Origin: Desulforamulus aquiferis
GTDB lineage: Bacteria; Bacillota; Desulfotomaculia; Desulfotomaculales; Desulfotomaculaceae
DNA length: 55,362 nucleotides
Assembly (NCBI GenBank): GCA_004143605.1
Contig: AWVY01000045.1
Span: 1-55,362 of the forward strand
Direction of reading: 5' to 3'
In this document: piece by piece, positions 52,244 through 55,362 of the stretch
Numbering within the stretch: the first letter of the stretch is position 1
Layout: every line of letters starts with the position of its first letter
Program-made: the position numbers and the translations under genes
Notes under the pieces: generated by a model
Told to the model about the DNA's origin: nothing
The model's input: only the letters and a program-made list of their open reading frames with translations
Database searches by the model: none

Positions 52244-52865
52244 TTAACAAAAGCCTTTATAGATATGCCCGGCCAGCCTTTCAATCTGCCTTTGATTATA
52301 TTGATGCCTTGTCTTTTCCAACCTGTTAAGATACTCTATTAGGCCTGGTAAGCCATAAACCATAACATTCTCTGGCAGCCTGGCCTCTGAAAAATCAAAT
52401 TTGCCTGCAGATGCAAACACTATTATTCCATAAACTAAAACAGCTTCATCCTCTTCCTTTAGTATTTGTTCCAATGAGAATATCTGTTTTTTACATTGAA
52501 CTGCCGGACTCTTTTGGGGAATCCACATCCCATGTTGAAATCTTAGCCATTCACCTTGACAATCACAGGCTGCTGTATTCCAATTTTTCGTTTCCAGGCT
52601 AAAAATACCTGGCGGACCTAAAAGTAGATGATCCACTTGGCTTTTAACATTTCCCCTAGTAATTTTAAGGTCATTTATGACCAGCCAATGATCACTTAGC
52701 CTGGTAAACAGTTCCCAAGCCACCTTTTTTTCTCCATCTGACCCCTTTCCCACCGAACTTGAGTCGAAAAAAAATCTTCGAAAGAAAACCAAGGAGTCCT
52801 CTCCTTGGTTCTTTATTTTTAATATAATTCTCCATACTGGGAGGCCACCTCAATACCTTAGCCAT
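52244..52865 (-). CDS. NERD domain protein, frame-shifted
   Basis: Nuclease-related domain protein. The core is GSDGEKKVAWELFTRLSDHW, followed by SQVDHLLLGPPGIFSLETKNW with the conserved D, E and K residues of restriction-like nucleases. The N-terminal 40 residues are in another frame (MAKVLRWPPSMENYIKNK), which shifts near 52745 at GGKG. About 206 residues. The true enzyme activity of NERD proteins is mostly unproven. A perfect hairpin (52787-52810) lies inside the coding region. Confidence 0.83.
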
Positions 52866-52932
52866 AACTATCACTCTTTCATTCTCTTACTATTCAAAAG
52901 AATAACAGAGTATAATTAATTCTTCAAGGACT

Positions 52933-54298
52933 TCAAGCCTTTATAATCCCAAGTCCATATAAGAGCACTACGACAATAGCCACCGGTGCGACATATCTAA
53001 CAATGAAGGTATATACTGCAAGAAAGGAATTGTTATTTAATGTACCCTGGTTGGTAGCTTCATCAAAAATAACCCTGGAACCTAGCTTCCACCCGGCAAA
53101 TAGGGCGATAAAAATACCACCAATTGGCATCAAAACATTAGAAGATAAGAAATCCTGCAGGTCAAACATATTTCGCCCGAGAATAGTGAATTCAGCCAAA
53201 GCACTTCCCGACAAGGTGGCTGTGCTGCCCAGGGCAGCGATAACCAATACACTAATTATAGTAGCTATCCTTCTGCTAAAGCGAAGTTCCTCATGAAGAT
53301 AGGCAACGGGAACCTCCAATAGGGATATCATAGCACCTGTGGCGGCGATGGATGTAAGAATAAAGAAAACAGCTAGAAAGAATTGACCAGGGGCATGGCG
53401 TTAAATACCATGGGAATTGTAAAAAACAACAGGGGCGGCCCGGACTCAGGTGCAAACCCAAAGGCAAACACTGCCGGAAAAATAGCAAGTCCAGCCATAA
53501 TTGAAACCAGTATATCTGAGAACATAACTTTCAATGCAGTGCCTGGTAGGCTTTCCCCTTGACCAATATAGCTACCATAGGTAGTCATGGTCCCAACACC
53601 TACTGAAAGCTTGAAAAATGCCAAACCAAGGCCAATAACACGGTAAGCTCTGTTATTTTACTAAAGTCAGGCTTAAACAAGAACTCTAACCCCTGGGCTG
53701 CCCCCGGGAGTGTTAATGCCCTGATATCACAGGCTATTAATAGCACAAATAAAATTGGCAGCAGGGTTTTGGTCATCCTTTCGATGCCGCCCCTAACCCC
53801 AGCCAGTATGACCGTCCCAGTTAATACTAAGGTTATCCACTGCCAAACAAGTGGCTCCCAAACTCCACCCGCCAGGCTATCAAAAACCTCCTTAGCTGAC
53901 TCGGGGCTATTTATTGCTATTCCTCCAGTGGCAGCTTTAAAGGCATAGGCAAATACCCAGCCAGCCACATTGGTGTAAAAGGACATAATTAAAATGGCTG
54001 CCAGAACCCCTGCCAGACCAGTTAAAAACCAAGGTTTGTCCGGGGCCAGTTTTCTATAGGCACCCACCGCAGCCTTCTGGGCCCTGCGTCCAATGATAAA
54101 TTCAGAAATCATTATGGGCAATCCTACCAATAAGGTGGCCCCCAGATAAAGTAAGATAAAGGCGGCACCACCGTTTTCCCCGGTCATATAAGGAAATTTC
54201 CATATATTTCCTAATCCCACAGCAGAACCCAAGGTGGCAGCAATTACTCCTAAACTGGTGGCAAACCCTTCTCTTTTTATTGGATTTTCTTTATTCAT
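52933..54298 (-). CDS. Sodium:neurotransmitter-type symporter, frame-shifted
   Basis: LeuT-fold sodium-coupled transporter for amino acids or related amines. The start MNKENPIKREGFATSLGV at 54298 is followed by helix 1 with the Na+/substrate motif GLGNIWKFPYMTGENGGAAF. Helix 6 region and SVGVGTMTTYGSYIGQGESL are present. The frame shifts near 53615 and near 53350. About 455 residues with eleven to twelve helices, typical of bacterial NSS members. The substrate cannot be read out. It ends at GLGIIKA. Confidence 0.9.
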
Positions 54299-54344
54299 TG
54301 ATTCCATCCTCATAAGTTTTTTAATAGTTTCTTCATTAATGGCA

Positions 54345-54373
54345 AAAAACCAAGGTAGCTTTTACCTTAGTTT
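54345..54373 (-). terminator. Terminator of the glucosaminidase gene
   Basis: AAACCAAGGTA (54347-54357) and TACCTTAGTTT (54363-54373); on the minus strand the stem is followed by a T run, 28 bases beyond the stop codon of the gene at 54401. Confidence 0.8.
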
Positions 54374-54400
54374 AGATCCTCTAATACATATCTGTTTATC

Positions 54401-55185
54401 TTATCTAATTTTATTTATTAACTCGGCTATTTCCCCCCAACGCACTGCAATATTGCTCTTATATTTCTTATCTACTAATTTTTCTTCATAAAGCTTGCTA
54501 ATTTCTTTATCGGCATTTGTATTGATCATATCCAGAAATCCTAATCTATCCAAGATTACAGCCAGCATCTCCCTGGTAACCGGCTTATGGGGATTCCAAT
54601 CATACCCATCCCCCACCATAACGCCTGTTGCTTTAGCTTTTTCTATACTAGCTACTGCCCAATCGGAAGGTATCTGTGAATTTGTCATTGCCAATTCCTC
54701 CTGCTCCTTAAAAATTTCATTGACCCTTTCAATCAAATTCCAGTTCTTAGTTAGGTTAATCAGGGAGTTTGCGTACTGAGGGTCTGTAGCATATCCACAG
54801 GCCTGGAGCTGCCGGGCATACTCAACTGGATTATTCGCGGCAGCCACCGCAGGTGCATATCTTTTATTTTCTAAAATAAACACCCCATAATCGGCAAAGG
54901 ATTCTTCATAGGAATGATAGGCCCGAAAATACGCATCAACCTCAATATACCTACTTCCGAAATACTCAAAGGTTGTGGATAAAACAGTACCTGCAGATCC
55001 TATCCCTTTAATGTTAAACAAATTGAAAGAAAACTGTCCCGTTATTCTATCGACTGTAACAAATTGACCAAAGCCTGTTTCTAAAATACACTGGGCCACC
55101 ATAATGGCTGCAGGCAATCCGGTTTTCGTTTGAATACTAACAGCATCGGGTAAAACGGCATTGATAAATTCCTCTCTAAACCCAT
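54401..55185 (-). CDS. Glucosaminidase domain protein with SLH-like end, frame-shifted
   Basis: Peptidoglycan hydrolase of the FlgJ/LytG-type glucosaminidase family: TGLPAAIMVAQCILETGFGQ carries the catalytic glutamate, followed by FNLFNIKGIG, YHSYEESFADYGVFI and YARQLQACGYATDPQYANSL. Residues about 185-230 (SDWAVASIEKAKATGVMVGD) resemble an S-layer homology unit. ATG 55185 follows GAGGTGATGAA; the frame then shifts in a T run near 55175 (MGFREEFINAVLPDAVS when corrected). About 261 residues. No signal peptide is visible, so export or spore-specific use is unclear. Confidence 0.83.
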
Positions 55186-55271
55186 TTCATCACCTCGACA
55201 TGTTACCATTTATTGCTATTGGTATTTTATTCATGTATACCTTGAAGGTGATATCAAAAGCAAAAATTTAA

Positions 55272-55362
55272 CCCACCAAAGGTGGGCAGAATGTCCAGAA
55301 ACTACCTTCGGGTTTTAATAATCCCTCACGACTCCTATCTCCGCAGTGGACAGCGCTAATCC
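55272..55362. repeat. Left part of structured repeat, copy C, with abutting hairpin
   Basis: From 55287 (CAGAATGTCCAGAAACTACC) the sequence matches the left end of copy B, including the core GGGTTTTAATAATCCC at 55310-55325. It is cut by the window end. Just before it is a perfect small hairpin, CCCACC-AAA-GGTGGG (55272-55286). Copy B has a similar hairpin at the same place, so this may be part of the element or its preferred target. The stretch 55186-55271 shows nothing else. Confidence 0.8.

Overview
The window looks like chromosome of a low-GC, Gram-positive, endospore-forming anaerobe of the Clostridia, most likely a Peptococcaceae / Desulfotomaculum-type bacterium. The evidence is AGGAGG-type ribosome binding sites, the glycerol operon glpP-glpK-glpABC, a PAS histidine kinase of the sporulation-kinase type, an SLH-containing glucosaminidase, copper-amine-oxidase-like wall domains, and DUF6385/DNRLRE proteins. 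This assignment is inference from gene content; no rRNA is present. Both window ends lie inside copies of the same roughly 255-bp structured repeat, and a full copy sits at 31471-31727, so the window is probably a contig that broke at repeats.

Most long genes are interrupted by single-base frame shifts, often in A/T or G/C runs, while most short genes are intact. Normally essential or central genes are hit too (peptide deformylase, RNase J, glpK). This pattern fits indel errors in the assembly better than real gene decay. I therefore annotate each gene across its frame shifts as one locus and give the position of each shift.

Layout. 1-8.6 kb: DinB-type DNA polymerase, two small hypotheticals, peptide deformylase, a DegV protein, a Spy-like secreted protein, RNase J, a membrane MutS-like ATPase (minus strand), a 47-aa membrane protein and a tRNA-Lys/Ser/Leu cluster. 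8.7-15 kb: PAS histidine kinase, then a probable operon of iron-type alcohol dehydrogenase, HisC-like aminotransferase and a NitT/TauT-type ABC importer. 15-21.8 kb: glycerol use, with the antiterminator GlpP, a leader terminator, glycerol kinase, and the three-subunit anaerobic glycerol-3-phosphate dehydrogenase GlpABC. 21.8-31.5 kb: two copper-amine-oxidase-like secreted proteins, a ChrB regulator split into two genes, an HD-domain protein overlapping an MFS exporter behind a perfect palindrome, an HPP membrane protein, a P-type cation ATPase and a YwiC-like protein. 31.5-38 kb: the repeat, a membrane protein, an aromatic-acid exporter homologue, two overlapping flavoprotein genes, a Cys-rich small protein, a GIY-YIG protein and an MBL-fold hydrolase.

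38.2-46.4 kb is the most distinctive region. It holds two DUF6385-type proteins without signal peptides, followed by three large multidomain glycosyltransferases, two with TPR-like repeats and one with three glycosyltransferase modules. I propose a surface or spore-coat glycoprotein system. 46.5-55.4 kb: a 43-aa membrane protein behind stacked palindromes, a nitroreductase, two MFS exporters, an ABC-F ATPase divergent from one of them across a CsoR-like operator, a NERD protein, a sodium:neurotransmitter-type symporter and a glucosaminidase/SLH protein, ending in the repeat.
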